In this document: positions 27,124 to 34,432 of the stretch, in pieces | Layout of the letters: every line of letters starts with the position of its first letter | How positions within the stretch are numbered: the stretch's first letter is position 1 | NCBI RefSeq assembly: GCF_900130015.1 | Contig: NZ_FQXS01000016.1 | Span: 1 to 64,000 of the forward strand | Source: Desulfofustis glycolicus DSM 9705 | Lineage (GTDB): Bacteria; Desulfobacterota; Desulfobulbia; Desulfobulbales; Desulfocapsaceae | Direction: 5' to 3' | Length of the DNA stretch: 64,000 nt | The notes under the pieces: generated by a model | What the model saw: only the letters and a program-made list of their open reading frames with translations | Told to the model about the DNA's origin: nothing | Databases searched by the model: none | Translations under genes and position numbers: made by a program

Positions 27124-27158
27124 CGCGAAAAAAGGGGGCAGTGCCCATTTTTCGCGAA
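27124..27158. repeat. REP-like hairpin after the kinase gene
   Basis: TCGCGAAAAA at the left pairs with TTTTTCGCGA at the right around GGGGGCAGTGCCCA, which itself folds (GGGCAGTGCCC). The GGGGGCAGTGCCCATTTTT sequence is a common REP type. Being 2 bp after the stop codon and before a convergent gene, it may act as a terminator in both directions. Confidence 0.65.
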
Positions 27159-27214
27159 TGCCTTTCCGCAATCGCAAAGGCGATCAGTTTTTGGTCAGGC
27201 GATTTCTTCATCAT

Positions 27215-27616
27215 TCAGCGGGCGGCCCAGAAATAAAGCAGTCGGGCGACGCGATACGCCTCGACGGCCAGGACAACCGCCCAGATAAGGATGCTGATAC
27301 CCGCAGCGGCTGCGGATATGTCCTTTATTACTTTGATTTTGTGGCTCTCCCGGGTGGTTATGAAGTCGCAGACGGCCTCGATGGCACTGTTGAACAATTC
27401 GGCCTGCAGCATCATCGCCGTGACGGCGAGCAGCAGCAGGAAATCGATCCATTGCCGGAAAAAAGAGAAAAAAAGCAGCACGCCCAATGAAGCGACAAGC
27501 TTGTAGGTGACGCTGAAATCATAACGGACGGCAAAGGCGAGACCGGACAGAACGACCTTGATCTTCCTGATCGGATGATAGCCGTCTTCACCGGTGCCGA
27601 GGAATTTATTTCGCAT
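27215..27616 (-). CDS. dgkA: Diacylglycerol kinase (prokaryotic DgkA type)
   Basis: 133 residues, close to the E. coli enzyme's 122. Phosphorylates diacylglycerol (or undecaprenol) at the inner membrane. Three predicted membrane helices (about 45-62, 64-80, 103-122) and the conserved ELFNSAIEAVCDF segment near residue 73-85 that carries catalytic Glu and Asn residues. The ATG at 27616 follows GGAAAG; it lies about 30 bp downstream of the PAP2 phosphatase gene, with which it likely forms a two-gene lipid-phosphate operon. Confidence 0.88.
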   Translation of the reverse strand: MRNKFLGTGEDGYHPIRKIKVVLSGLAFAVRYDFSVTYKLVASLGVLLFFSFFRQWIDFLLLLAVTAMMLQAELFNSAIEAVCDFITTRESHKIKVIKDISAAAAGISILIWAVVLAVEAYRVARLLYFWAAR

Positions 27617-27647
27617 TTTCTTTCCTTTTTCCGAGTAGCCCGGAAAC

Positions 27648-28133
27648 CTACGATCGCGGCAGCCAAAGTCCGAGCAGGCGGGAGAGCAACAGCACCCAGC
27701 AGCCACCGAGCAGGGCCCCGACCAGGACGTCGGAAAGGTAGTGTACCTGGAGGTATACCCGTGAGACGCCAACCAAGACAGCAAAAGCCAGCAACATTCC
27801 CCATATAACGAGTGCACCGGTGAGCTCGTTCTGCCGCGAGAGAATGAGGGCGCAGGCGATCGAGAAAGCGACGGCTTGGCCGGTGTGGGCGCTGGGAAAA
27901 GAAAAGTCCGGAGGCATTGCCACCAGCAGGTTCTCGACCTCCGGTCTCGGCCTGGCAAAAAGCCGTTTGAGAATGTGTACGAAAAGCGATGCCCCGAGGA
28001 GTCCGCCGAGCAGCAGGGCGGCATCACCGATCCTGCCCCGGGCGTAAAAAAGCAAGGATATGAGCAGTGCCAGCGGCAACAGGACCATCAGCGAACCGCC
28101 CCAGGTTATCGTCCTGAAAAACAGATCCATCAT
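27648..28133 (-). CDS. PAP2-family membrane phosphatase
   Basis: 161 residues with about five membrane helices. The three phosphatase motifs are visible: KRLFARPRP (KX6RP), PSAHT (the PSGH motif with Ala for Gly) and SRVYLQVHYLSDV (SRX5HX3D). Likely acts on phosphatidic acid or undecaprenyl pyrophosphate at the periplasmic face. Two consecutive ATGs at 28133 and 28130 follow a GAGGG; either is possible. The gene's partner dgkA downstream performs the reverse chemistry on lipid phosphates. Confidence 0.88.
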   Translation of the reverse strand: MMDLFFRTITWGGSLMVLLPLALLISLLFYARGRIGDAALLLGGLLGASLFVHILKRLFARPRPEVENLLVAMPPDFSFPSAHTGQAVAFSIACALILSRQNELTGALVIWGMLLAFAVLVGVSRVYLQVHYLSDVLVGALLGGCWVLLLSRLLGLWLPRS

Positions 28134-28310
28134 CACCCTCTTTCTCTTTTCTTCCCTGGTCCTTACAATGACGCCACCATATGGTTCTGTCAAGTCGAAG
28201 AGCAGTAATGGATGGCGCGTGCCGAAGAGCGCACGGCAAGGAAAAACAGGTGTCAGCAATAGCGGTTGTCGCCGGATCGCCTGTCGTCACCGATACCGGG
28301 GTACTGCAAG

Positions 28311-29228
28311 TCAGGTAATATCGTGTTTATTCGTATCGATCTCGGAGATCAACCGCAGAATTGCCAGTTCCTTGGCCTTTGCTTCGATATCGACGGTCAT
28401 CGCTCGATCAAACCAACTGGACGGAATATCCTCCGGCTCGATGTAATCGGCGTGCGGCTTGGGATCTCGCCCGTTCCATCCGGCCTTGGGCGATGACAGG
28501 TGGCAATATTGCTCCCTACCGAGTCGGTGCCATGTCTCGCCGGCGAGCCGGGTTGCCTCTTCGACGGATAATCCGTCGGGAAGACAGCGATGGTGGTGGA
28601 TGTCGTAGACGAGCGGCAGAGAAAGATTTTCGCAGACCGGCAGCAAGTCGCTGACGCTATAGCTGATATCATCATTTTCCAAGGTCAGGCGGCTCCTGAC
28701 CGGTTGCGGCAGGTCGTCGATAACACGGCGGAGACGTTGCAGTGCCGACTTCTTGTCGCCATAGACGCCGCCGGCATGCAGGTTGATCACATCGGCACCG
28801 ACCGCCTCGGCTAAAAACGCCTGATACTCTAGCTCCCGGATGGAATTGGCAACTACTTCCGGGCGTGGCGACGACAGCACGACAAACTGATCCGGGTGAA
28901 AACTGAGGCGGATGTTGTGATGCCGGGCATAACTGCCAGTTGCTGCGAGCAGTTCGGCGATGGTCTCGCCATCTACCAGCTGATCCAGCCGATAACCGAC
29001 AAGCGGGTGGGTCATTCTCGGAAAGAGCGGGGACATGATACGAAAGGCGCCGATACCAAGACGCTGTGCGGTCTGCACGGCCAACAGCAGGTTCTCGGCA
29101 TTGTTGCGGCAGATCTCGGAGAGCTTGCGCAATTGCGCCGGGCGCTCCAGTCTGGCCAGCACCGTGGCGGTGGTCGTGCGAAACCGGACCGGTTCATCTT
29201 TGAACAGGCAGCAGAGACCCAGGCGCAT
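28311..29228 (-). CDS. uvsE: UV DNA damage endonuclease UvsE
   Basis: About 306 residues, TIM-barrel UVDE family that nicks DNA 5' of UV photoproducts. Family marks: MRLGLCCLFKDE start, LAVQTAQRLGIGAFRIMSPLFPR, IRLSFHPDQFVVLSSPRPEVVANSIREL, VINLHAGGVYGDK, RLTLENDDISYSV, LPLVYDIHHHRC, HLSSPKAGW and a HADYIEPEDIP C-terminal metal-ligand set. The ATG at 29228 has a weakly placed ribosome-binding site; a GTG two codons upstream (29234) lies 7 nt from GAGG and may be the true start. Next to the region of decayed genes starting at 29.4 kb. Confidence 0.93.
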   Translation of the reverse strand: MRLGLCCLFKDEPVRFRTTTATVLARLERPAQLRKLSEICRNNAENLLLAVQTAQRLGIGAFRIMSPLFPRMTHPLVGYRLDQLVDGETIAELLAATGSYARHHNIRLSFHPDQFVVLSSPRPEVVANSIRELEYQAFLAEAVGADVINLHAGGVYGDKKSALQRLRRVIDDLPQPVRSRLTLENDDISYSVSDLLPVCENLSLPLVYDIHHHRCLPDGLSVEEATRLAGETWHRLGREQYCHLSSPKAGWNGRDPKPHADYIEPEDIPSSWFDRAMTVDIEAKAKELAILRLISEIDTNKHDIT

Positions 29229-29454
29229 CTTCACAAGGTTACCTCGATGATGGTTTGTTGGGCCGCAGCGTAAGACCGTTTTCGCCACAGACCAGGACAG
29301 GACGTGGCTCAAAGGTCTTGTATCACACCTCCGATGACCGGCACCATGTCTGTGAAACGGTGCAATAACCATCCTAAAGGGATGCTCGCCCCGGTGCCGG
29401 GCGGCGCGAGCACACGTTCAGCCAGCGCGATGGCAGGCGGGTGCCGCTGCTTCG

Positions 29455-29691
29455 TTATGCCGGGAAGCGGCGGTCCAGCTCCCGGCGACGAAAGGCAAAG
29501 ATCCTCTCCAGTGTCCCCCGCACGACGAGTCGATGGAGTAGCTCGCCAAGCGGCCCGTAGGGGAGTTGGTAGTGGACCCGGTCGATCATTCTTGTTGCCG
29601 CACCTTCGGGCTGCACTTCGTGATAATGGTGCCAGAACCGATACGGCCCGATTCGCTGCTCGTCGACAAAATCTGCCGCTCGGTGGGATCC
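29455..29691 (-). pseudogene. C-terminal half of an SRPBCC/cyclase-like protein
   Basis: On the minus strand the frame reads FVDEQRIGPYRFWHHYHEVQ, then RMIDRVHYQLPYGPLGELLHRLVVRGTLERIFAFRRRELDRRF and a stop. 'GPYRFWHH.H', 'D.V.Y.LP.GPLG..AH' and 'IF.FRR..L...F' are the conserved second half of a small SRPBCC (START/Bet v1) family. A stop precedes the fragment and no first half is found, so it is a relic. A loose hairpin (CCGGCACC ... GGTGCCGG, about 29338-29401) lies on its 3' side. Confidence 0.6.
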
Positions 29692-30028
29692 TCACCCCGT
29701 TTCAATTCAGAGCGTAATATCGTTTTGCGCAAAGGCAAGAGAAACCTTGACGGGCATGATTTACGCCGCCTGCTGGTAGCGCTTTCTTCCACGATCGGGA
29801 AAACCGGTGGCTGCAATACTCCGTGCGGTGAGGTCATTACCATATCCTTGGCGAGGAAAGCGTACCGGTGGTTCAGGTGGGCAGCTACCGTCACCGGTGC
29901 CATGAAAATCAGTAATCAGCGGCATCAACACAGATCGGTCATTCGGCCGGGATTTGCTGCCGAGAGATTGGGGTGCTGGCCTTGTCCCGTAGGTGTAGCT
30001 TGTGAGGGGAGACGCTGCAGATTATACT
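29692..30028. other. Gap of about 340 bp in a decayed region
   Basis: No recognisable intact gene. The minus strand has a C-terminal-like glycosyltransferase piece at about 29930-30060 (RVLYAIVKYNLQ, out of frame with the N-terminal piece at 30029-30175), matching the RVLICILRYNL end of the intact paralogue at 55743-56498. Confidence 0.45.
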
Positions 30029-30175
30029 TTACGATGGCGTACAGAACACGCTTTCCCTGGCGATCGGAATGGCTGCCGCCTGGACCCTATCGACAAGAGC
30101 TGCTAGGGTCCTCCGTTCATTGTAGACCGGGATGACAATCGATAGGAGATGATGTTTCGGGTTCTGGTTGTTCAT
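30029..30175 (-). pseudogene. Glycosyltransferase family 2 remnant, internally deleted (block A)
   Basis: The start overlaps the stop of the membrane-protein gene (ATGA), as expected for a once functional operon member. It reads MNNQNPKHHLLSIVIPVYNERRTLAALVDRVQAA, the N-terminal beta-strand/nucleotide-binding start of a GT2 enzyme, and stops after 48 codons. Compared with the intact 251-residue paralogue at 55743-56498, the central part with the DDGSTDGT motif is deleted and the C-terminal piece follows in another frame. Not functional. Confidence 0.7.
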
Positions 30176-31908
30176 AGTGCGGAAGGGTGCAGACGATAGA
30201 TGTCTATGGCGGCCGAGTCGTCGTAAAAGATATGCTCGAGCCTCTGGTCATCCCTGTACCTGCTCTGGACAAAGGCGCCTTGCGGGCTGTTCCGGTTGAC
30301 GACAACCAGCTCGACACCGAGTCGATGAAGGCGATAGACGGAATCCCCGGTTGGAAAAGCGGCCATGGGCCATTTCAAGTCAATGAAGTGGAGCGGGAAG
30401 AAACCGGAATAACCATTGACCAGTGGGTGCTCATGAAATGTCTGCCAATACATCCACAAAGCTTGCCGCTCGTATGACGCTACATCCGGTTTGTAGGCAA
30501 ACGGGAGGCAAACGACGGGTTCGTCAACCGCAGGGATGGTATTGAGGTATTCGATCCAACCGCTGTCGGTGGAGCTGCCGGGCGGTTGATAGAGCGGCTG
30601 GGCGGGCGGCAGCTGTTCGATTGCCGAAGCCAGGCCGAGCAGCGTGGCCATAATGAGGCAAGCTTTTCGGACCGGGGGATGCTTCCGGAGCCAGCGGCCG
30701 AAGATCAGCAGCGATTGCAGACCGAGGGCGGCGAACAGGGCGACCATCAGGTTTGTCAGAAGGGCGAAGCGAAAGACATTCCGGGCCTGAGCAAAGCCGG
30801 GAACCCCTTCCACCAGCAGCAGATAGGGGCGGATTTCGCCGATTTTCAGGGTTGGGCCGAAAGACAGCAGGAGCGCGACGGCCCCTGTGCCGACGAGCAG
30901 CCCGGCCCAGCGTCGCCGGAAGGAACGCAGAGTTGCCCAGATGCCGATTGCTGCCAGCGCCATCTGCAGATATCCACAGTTCAGCCGATAACCGGGGTTG
31001 TTGTCTCCCGTTTCTCCTGGCGTGGGCAGCACGGGTGACGGCCAGACCGGTTTCAGGTAGTCGGTCGGCCGGGCGGAGAGGCTGGCGAGGTACGAATGAT
31101 CGAGGGTCCGGCTGGTGGCGGTCAAGGCGTGTGCCTGCCCGAGCAGCACCGGCAGACAGCAGAACAGAAAGACGAAGGCACCGGCCCCGAGGGACAGCCA
31201 GAGCCGCCGGCTTTTCAGGTGTGGCGCCACCAGCCAGAGGCCGGGGACGACCAGTGCGGCTATCAGGAAGAGTCCGTAATAGGAGCAGAGCAGGTAAGTG
31301 AGCGCCAGCGACAGGCCGAGTCGGACTCCCCGGGCAATGGTCGGTCGTCGGCCAACCAGTTGGAGCGCTCTGATGGACAGGAGGATGCCGAACACCGGAA
31401 CCAGCTGCAGCACGCCGAGCCAGGAATGGATCAACGGCAGCAGGGAAACAAAGGCCCCGCCGGCAATCGCGGGCAGCGGGTGTAGGTGCATGGTGCGCAG
31501 CACCCGGCAGGCGATCCAGCCGTTCATCCAGAGAGCGAGTAGCAGCAGAGCGTTGTAGGCGAGAATTCGGTTGCCGGTCAGCCAGATGATCGGCGCGGCA
31601 ACGACGGTCAGCGGTTGGGGCTCGGAAAAGGCGAAGGCACCGTGTGCCGGGTAAAAAATTGGGGCGTCCCAATAGTCCCGATAGGCGGCAGCGGCCCGCT
31701 CGCTGTTCCACCAGACGGTCCAGACGTTGAACAGCGGTACCGTTGCCGCCGGTTCGGTGCCGAGCGGCAGGTGGTCGAGCCCGTGGCGGGCCAGCGGCCA
31801 GGTTGAAGCGATGGCCAGCAGCAGGAAGAGGCAGCCTTCCAGGATTGTTCGGCAAGCCCGGCCGCTCAGCCGGGCTTGCCGAACAGCTGCTGTTCCGGAA
31901 GGGTCCAT
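30172..31908 (-). CDS. Large GT-C-like integral membrane protein (block A copy)
   Basis: 578 residues with about ten membrane helices and a C-terminal soluble part. Early motif STWPLARHGLDHLPLGTEPAATVPLFNVWTVWWNSERA and late DKPVVCLPFAYKPD-like and WYWQT/MYWQTFHEHPLVNGYSGFFP segments. The early Asp and the architecture recall GT-C glycosyltransferases and YfhO-like proteins; no precise activity can be given. It is a close paralogue of 56539-58305 and still open over its full length although all other genes of block A are damaged. It overlaps its upstream neighbour (ends meet at 31908) and the GT2 remnant. Confidence 0.8.
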   Translation of the reverse strand: MDPSGTAAVRQARLSGRACRTILEGCLFLLLAIASTWPLARHGLDHLPLGTEPAATVPLFNVWTVWWNSERAAAAYRDYWDAPIFYPAHGAFAFSEPQPLTVVAAPIIWLTGNRILAYNALLLLALWMNGWIACRVLRTMHLHPLPAIAGGAFVSLLPLIHSWLGVLQLVPVFGILLSIRALQLVGRRPTIARGVRLGLSLALTYLLCSYYGLFLIAALVVPGLWLVAPHLKSRRLWLSLGAGAFVFLFCCLPVLLGQAHALTATSRTLDHSYLASLSARPTDYLKPVWPSPVLPTPGETGDNNPGYRLNCGYLQMALAAIGIWATLRSFRRRWAGLLVGTGAVALLLSFGPTLKIGEIRPYLLLVEGVPGFAQARNVFRFALLTNLMVALFAALGLQSLLIFGRWLRKHPPVRKACLIMATLLGLASAIEQLPPAQPLYQPPGSSTDSGWIEYLNTIPAVDEPVVCLPFAYKPDVASYERQALWMYWQTFHEHPLVNGYSGFFPLHFIDLKWPMAAFPTGDSVYRLHRLGVELVVVNRNSPQGAFVQSRYRDDQRLEHIFYDDSAAIDIYRLHPSAL

Positions 31909-32567
31909 CAGGGTTGGTGCGCTTTTTTGTCGTGCTGGCCGGCCGCTGTCACCGGACGACGGGCAAGGTACCAGCCGAGCAGACCGGTCAGGCCGAAAAT
32001 GATGCCAAGTCCGGCCAGGATCCGGCTGGTCCGGTCCCCCCCAGACACTGCCGGGTCCGCCGTTGTTGTCACGGTCGGAGCGTCGCCCAGGAGATCGCTG
32101 ACTGTTACCGTTAGTTTGTGCTGGTGACCCATCCCGTCGTTGGCCGTGACCAGCCAGTGCCCATCCCGGTCCGGGGCGAAGCAGAACAGTCCGTTGCGAT
32201 CGGTGGCGCCGGACTGGAACGGCTGGTCTAACCCCGGCGCGGTAACGGACACCTTGACATAGCCCATCGGTTCACCGTCGTCGTAGGAAAAAAAGGCGCA
32301 TGATGTATTCCGGTCAACTATGGCGCCGATTGTCCCCGAGCCGTTCGGGCCAATGACGGCCATGTTGCCGACACCATCCGCTCTCATCAGGCCGGACAGC
32401 GGGAAGCGGTGCCCCCAGCCGACCGTCCATTTCAGGTTCCGGCCGGCGGTCAGGGCGCTGTCCTCCATGTTGATCCACGGGAAATGGGCCTGGGCGGAAA
32501 GCGCGGTGCCGGCGATGATGGCCGCCGCAGTCAGCAGGGTAACAAGGTGTTGTTTGCAGTGTTTCAT
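31908..32567 (-). CDS. NikK-like/NikL-like fusion made by internal deletion (block A)
   Basis: 219 residues. Residues 1-~75 are near-identical to the start of the DUF4198 (NikK-like) protein of block B: signal peptide with ALSAQAHFPWINMEDS, then FPLSGLMRADGVGNMAVIGPNGSGTIGA. From IVDRNTSCAFFSYDDGEPMGYVKVSVTAPG onward it matches the second half of the NikL-like protein encoded next to it in block B, ending with a membrane helix (ILAGLGIIFGLTGLLGWYLA). The junction falls on the short shared word IGA(V). In block B these are two separate genes, so an in-frame deletion fused them. The start at 32567 has AGGAG. Possible role: periplasmic, membrane-anchored metal-related protein, if still made. Confidence 0.75.
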   Translation of the reverse strand: MKHCKQHLVTLLTAAAIIAGTALSAQAHFPWINMEDSALTAGRNLKWTVGWGHRFPLSGLMRADGVGNMAVIGPNGSGTIGAIVDRNTSCAFFSYDDGEPMGYVKVSVTAPGLDQPFQSGATDRNGLFCFAPDRDGHWLVTANDGMGHQHKLTVTVSDLLGDAPTVTTTADPAVSGGDRTSRILAGLGIIFGLTGLLGWYLARRPVTAAGQHDKKAHQP

Positions 32568-32586
32568 CGGAGTTTCTCCTGGGTCG

Positions 32587-33882
32587 CTAAAGAGCGATAT
32601 CGAGTTTGACAATAAAGGTCTGGCCGGTGCGGAAGTAATAGTCGCTGCCTTTGTCCGAATCGAAGATATTGTCCGCCTGGAAGGTGATTTTTCCCTTGGT
32701 CCCGAGACGTTTGTAGATGTTGGCGTCGATAGTGACGTGGCTATCGATCTCTATGGTGTTGGCCGTGTCGGCCTACTGCCGCGAATTGTAGGAGAGCAGG
32801 GCCGAGCCGCCCAGTCCCCACGGCGCGTACTCGTAGGTTGGAGCTATGGTGATCTGGTGGTTAGGGGTGTAGGTCAATTCATTGCCGCTCTCTTTGTTTT
32901 CCGAATCAGTGTAGGTGTAGGAGGCGGAAACAATGAAGTCGTTGCCCAGCAGCAACCTGGCGGTCAGTTCGGCCCCCTGGGTCATCGCCTGCTCGACGTT
33001 GCGGTAGATGCGCAGTTCCTCGCCGTTGAACATTTCGTCCGCGGTTTCGCTGACCACCAGATCGTCCACGTCGTTGCGAAACAAACCGAGATTGACGATC
33101 AGGGTATCGTTGAGCAGCCACTGCTCGACACCCAGGGAATACCCGATCGATGTCTCCGGGTCGAGGTCGGGGTTGGACTGGATCCAAAACGGACTGTGAT
33201 AGAAGGGGACGTCGTAATAGAGCTGCCGAATGGTCGGCGATTTGAAGGCCCGGCCGACCGCTCCTCTGAAGGTGGTGCTGTCGGTCAGTCGATACATCAG
33301 ACTCAGCTTTGGATTGACTGAGCTGCCGAAAGTGGAATGATGATCAAGTCGGACCCCCGGTATTAGGGTCAGGTGGTCGAACAAGGTGATTTCATCCTGG
33401 GCGAAGATACTCCAGGTGACCACGTCCTTGTTGACGGTGGTCCGAGTGCCGTCGCTGTTGTCGATCATGGCAACCGGGATTTGGTTCAGGCCGACGGCGT
33501 ATTCGCCGTGGGCGCCGCTCTGGCCGCTGCCGTGGACGCGCTGGCCGTCGATCAGGACCAGCCCATAGCCGTTGTTGAAGTCCAGTCCCTGCAAGCGCAC
33601 CCGTGAGGTACCGTCGCCGAACACGTCATCGATGCCCGAGGTGTTGATGCCGGGAACCGCTTTGAGCATGTCGCCGATCGTCTGGGCGTTGGTTCGCTCG
33701 ATATCGGCACGGTTGATCAGAATGGTTTCCACCGGTGCGTCCTTAAGGGCGTGCGGTGTCCGCGTGCCGGTGACGACGATCTCCTCAGGCCGGTCGATCG
33801 GTTGCCCGGTCTCCGCCGCGGCACTGCCGGCAAAGAGCACGGCGGTCAGCAAGCAGGATATTGTGAAGCATTTTTGTGGCAT
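32587..33882 (-). pseudogene. TonB-dependent receptor pseudogene (block A)
   Basis: Close copy of the intact 651-residue receptor at 59651-61606. Two lesions are visible. First, an in-frame internal deletion joins QIPVAMI directly to DNSDGTRTT, removing the second half of the plug domain and early barrel strands (roughly 200 residues). Second, a Tyr codon after SYNSRQ is TAG (32773-32775), although the rest of the frame (ADTANTIEIDSHVTIDANIYKRLG ... KLDIAL) continues intact to 32587. Signal peptide and TonB box (EEIVVTGTR) remain at the start. It cannot make a normal receptor. Confidence 0.85.
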
Positions 33883-33899
33883 GAACAGATACCTCCTCG

Positions 33900-34110
33900 A
33901 TTGGTTTGAGGCGTCCGGTCAGCGGCACCACAGGGCGCTGCTGTCGATACTCGCTGGAGCGGACAGGATGAGAATGTCCCTGCCGGGCGAGGAGGCTGGT
34001 TAAGTGGTAAGCGGTCCGTTAAGAAACCGGGCCGCAAAAAACGTGCACGGTTGACTTTTAGCGGAACGGTTTTGACATCGTCGTAACACAAAAAATTGAT
34101 TTGTATTATC
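33900..34110 (-). promoter_or_regulatory. Conserved leader and dyads upstream of the block A receptor
   Basis: On the minus strand this matches the leader at about 61640-61790. The most conserved piece, GGCAGGGACA...TGTCCGCTCC, folds as GGACA/TGTCC. Further upstream, GTAACAC (34083-34089) and GTATTAT (34103-34109) are separated by 13 bp; these look like NikR-type half-sites but in everted orientation. The remaining sequence up to 34309 shows no gene. Confidence 0.35.
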
Positions 34111-34294
34111 AACCATACCAGTTCAGCAGTGTCAAGGTGTTATTTTCTCGGCAATGAGCCGGACTATTGCATGGTATTTGACGACGTTCGGCATGAATTG
34201 TTCGATCTTTGTCATGTGTTTGGGGCGTGTGATAACAACAGCTGTTTCTCTCTACAGGTGCGTTCGGGAACATCATTTCCCTCACTCTTTCTAC

Positions 34295-34336
34295 TTGAAG
34301 TCCCGAGTAGTATTACATAATTAAAAATCGTAACAC
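34295..34336 (+). promoter_or_regulatory. NikR-type operator overlapping the receptor promoter
   Basis: GTATTAC (34310-34316) and GTAACAC (34330-34336) are separated by exactly 13 bp, matching the NikR box reported for Deltaproteobacteria (GTGTTAC-N13/14-GTAACAC). A plausible promoter TTGAAG (34295-34300)-N17-TAATTA (34318-34323) places the box over the -10 region, as expected for nickel-dependent repression of the receptor starting at 34433. A further single half-site GTGTTAC lies at 34371-34377. Confidence 0.65.
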
Positions 34337-34432
34337 ATTTTACTTGAAAATCAGACCGTCGGGTGTATGGTGTTACGAAAATTTGTTTCGTGTTCTTTGG
34401 TCGTTTTCCAATACGATAACCTGGAGGGTGAA

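Larger units (their letters stand above)
30029..34060 (-). repeat. Block A: decayed paralogue of block B
   Basis: Gene order TonB receptor - NikK/NikL-like - membrane protein - GT2 and the leader upstream of the receptor all match 55743-61790 in the same orientation. Sequence is strongly conserved in the shared parts. Block A carries at least three internal deletions and one nonsense mutation. Confidence 0.8.

Noticed and set aside
29566-30135. 189-codon plus-strand open frame
   Set aside because: Covers the antisense of the SRPBCC and GT2 remnants; no conserved features and no ribosome-binding site.
30524-31855. 443-codon minus-strand frame inside the membrane-protein gene
   Set aside because: Arg/Pro/Ala-rich alternative frame of 30172-31908, mirrored by the similar frame at 56594-58063 in the paralogue; only the main frame encodes membrane helices.
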